A model generated the notes under the pieces. That model was given only the letters and a program-made list of their open reading frames with translations. It made no database searches and had not been told where the DNA came from. Positions 63,280-64,000 of a stretch of DNA of 64,000 nt are shown here, one piece after another. The stretch's first letter is position 1, and each line of letters opens with the position of its first letter. Made by a program: the position numbers and the translations under genes. The DNA comes from Nocardioides sp. B-3 (GTDB lineage: Bacteria > Actinomycetota > Actinomycetes > Propionibacteriales > Nocardioidaceae): NCBI RefSeq assembly GCF_024703895.1, contig NZ_CP087968.1:2852001-2916000 (forward strand), written 5' to 3'.

Positions 63280-64000
63280 GAGGATGCTCCGGAAAGTTCA
63301 GGTACTGCAATTTCGGATTGGCGGGCGTTGAGCGCGGCCCTGGCGGAGCTGGCCGAGTTTGTCGAAGATGCCGGGGTCGACGGGCTTGTGGCCCCAGATG
63401 CTGATGCCTTGATGGGTGGCGACCTGCCGTGCAGCCTCGAGCTCGGGGGTGAGCACGATGGGGTTCCAACCGACCTCGAGTTCGAACCCAGACGGAGTGA
63501 CGCAGTAGTACGACAGCTCTTTGTCGTTGGTGTGTTGCCCGATCGACCGGGCCATCGAGAATCCGTGCTCGCGCACACGCTGGTAGCTGTCGGTGATGTC
63601 CTCGAGGGACGACGCCTGAATGTTGACGTGCTGGACCCGGGTGCGGATCGGGTCGATCTTAAGGCCCCGGATGTTGGCGACGGCCACGGAGTGGTGCCGC
63701 TCGTTCACGCGCAGGAACCGGATCTTCAGCGTCAATCCGCTGATGTTCTCGTCGATGTAGTCCGAGAGTCGTGAGTCGAAGACGGTGCTGTAGTAGCCGT
63801 GGATACCAAGGGGGTCGCGTGAGGTGATCGCGATGTGTCCCATCCCGCCACCGCCGGTGACAAAGCCGGAGTTGAGCATGTGCAGCGGCTTGGCCGTCGT
63901 GGTGGCGGTCGTGAAGATCTCTCGGACGATCCCCTTGGGGCCCGCAAACCGCCACAACCTTTCGACGCCGCGCAGGGCGGCCTCTTCTGGAGTGCTTTCG
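63276..64000 (-). CDS. Type I extradiol dioxygenase, partial (5' end beyond window), one frameshift
   Basis: At least 240 C-terminal residues of a vicinal-oxygen-chelate dioxygenase. Iron ligands are His in GGGGMGHIAI, His in RTRVQHVNIQA, and Glu in GFELEVGWN. YDTDKELSYY-like HTNDKELSYYCVTPSG is the usual substrate-side loop. It cleaves catechols next to the hydroxyl pair (BphC/HsaC type). The break at 63337-63343 (ccctgg context) gives the ending EIAVPELSGASS, which overlaps the hydroxylase start. Confidence 0.88.

Overview
The window is high-GC actinobacterial DNA, most like Nocardioidaceae. The evidence is the very high G+C, a mycoredoxin, whiB7, the AdnAB helicase-nuclease pair, and a gene order that follows the Mycobacterium tuberculosis Rv3214-Rv3193c block: histidine phosphatase, ParA, RhlE-like helicase, ferritin-like protein, DUF3107, TetR, MoeZ, AdnA, AdnB, NudC, mycoredoxin, UvrD2, WhiB7, DUF2342 protein, PDZ/Lon protease, UPF0182. 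The order is from memory of that genome; no alignment was run.

Layout. 1-10.1 kb: MaoC hydratase, MFS transporter, phosphatase, DUF6758/PHP pair, SDR, ParA, L,D-transpeptidase, secreted EEP-fold protein, DEAD-box helicase, ferritin-like protein. 10.1-16.5 kb: GlsB, DUF3107, TetR, a secreted M6 metalloprotease, MoeZ, a secreted serine protease. 16.6-21.2 kb: DUF4129-MoxR-DUF58 operon and an acyltransferase. 21.3-33.5 kb: DNA repair and redox block (adnA, adnB, deoD, nudC, mrx1, uvrD2) ending in whiB7 with its promoter, upstream ORF and attenuator. 33.6-49.1 kb: small zinc proteins, crotonase, PHP protein, YgjP peptidase, NUDIX, DUF2342, MoaE, a NicO-type transporter with TPR and DUF4331 partners, a Lon-like protease, PPA1309 and UPF0182 proteins, and initiator tRNA-Met.

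49.2-55.6 kb is an integrative element next to the tRNA: excisionase, tyrosine integrase, HigBA-like toxin-antitoxin, MobF relaxase, and an array of seven 25-nt hairpins. 55.9-64 kb is a translationally coupled minus-strand meta-cleavage operon for aromatic or steroid-ring breakdown: extradiol dioxygenase (cut by the window edge), FAD hydroxylase, two amidohydrolases, hydratase, acylating acetaldehyde dehydrogenase, aldolase, acyltransferase. Whether it is cargo of the element cannot be decided here.

The strongest global signal is technical. Most protein genes carry one or more frameshifts, and wherever I could rebuild the parent sequence the break almost always falls on an expected CCAGG or CCTGG. 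Conserved Gln and Trp codons in that context also read as Arg. This looks like systematic miscalling at a methylated CCWGG motif, not gene decay. Broken genes are therefore annotated as single CDSs over their full span, with break positions given.
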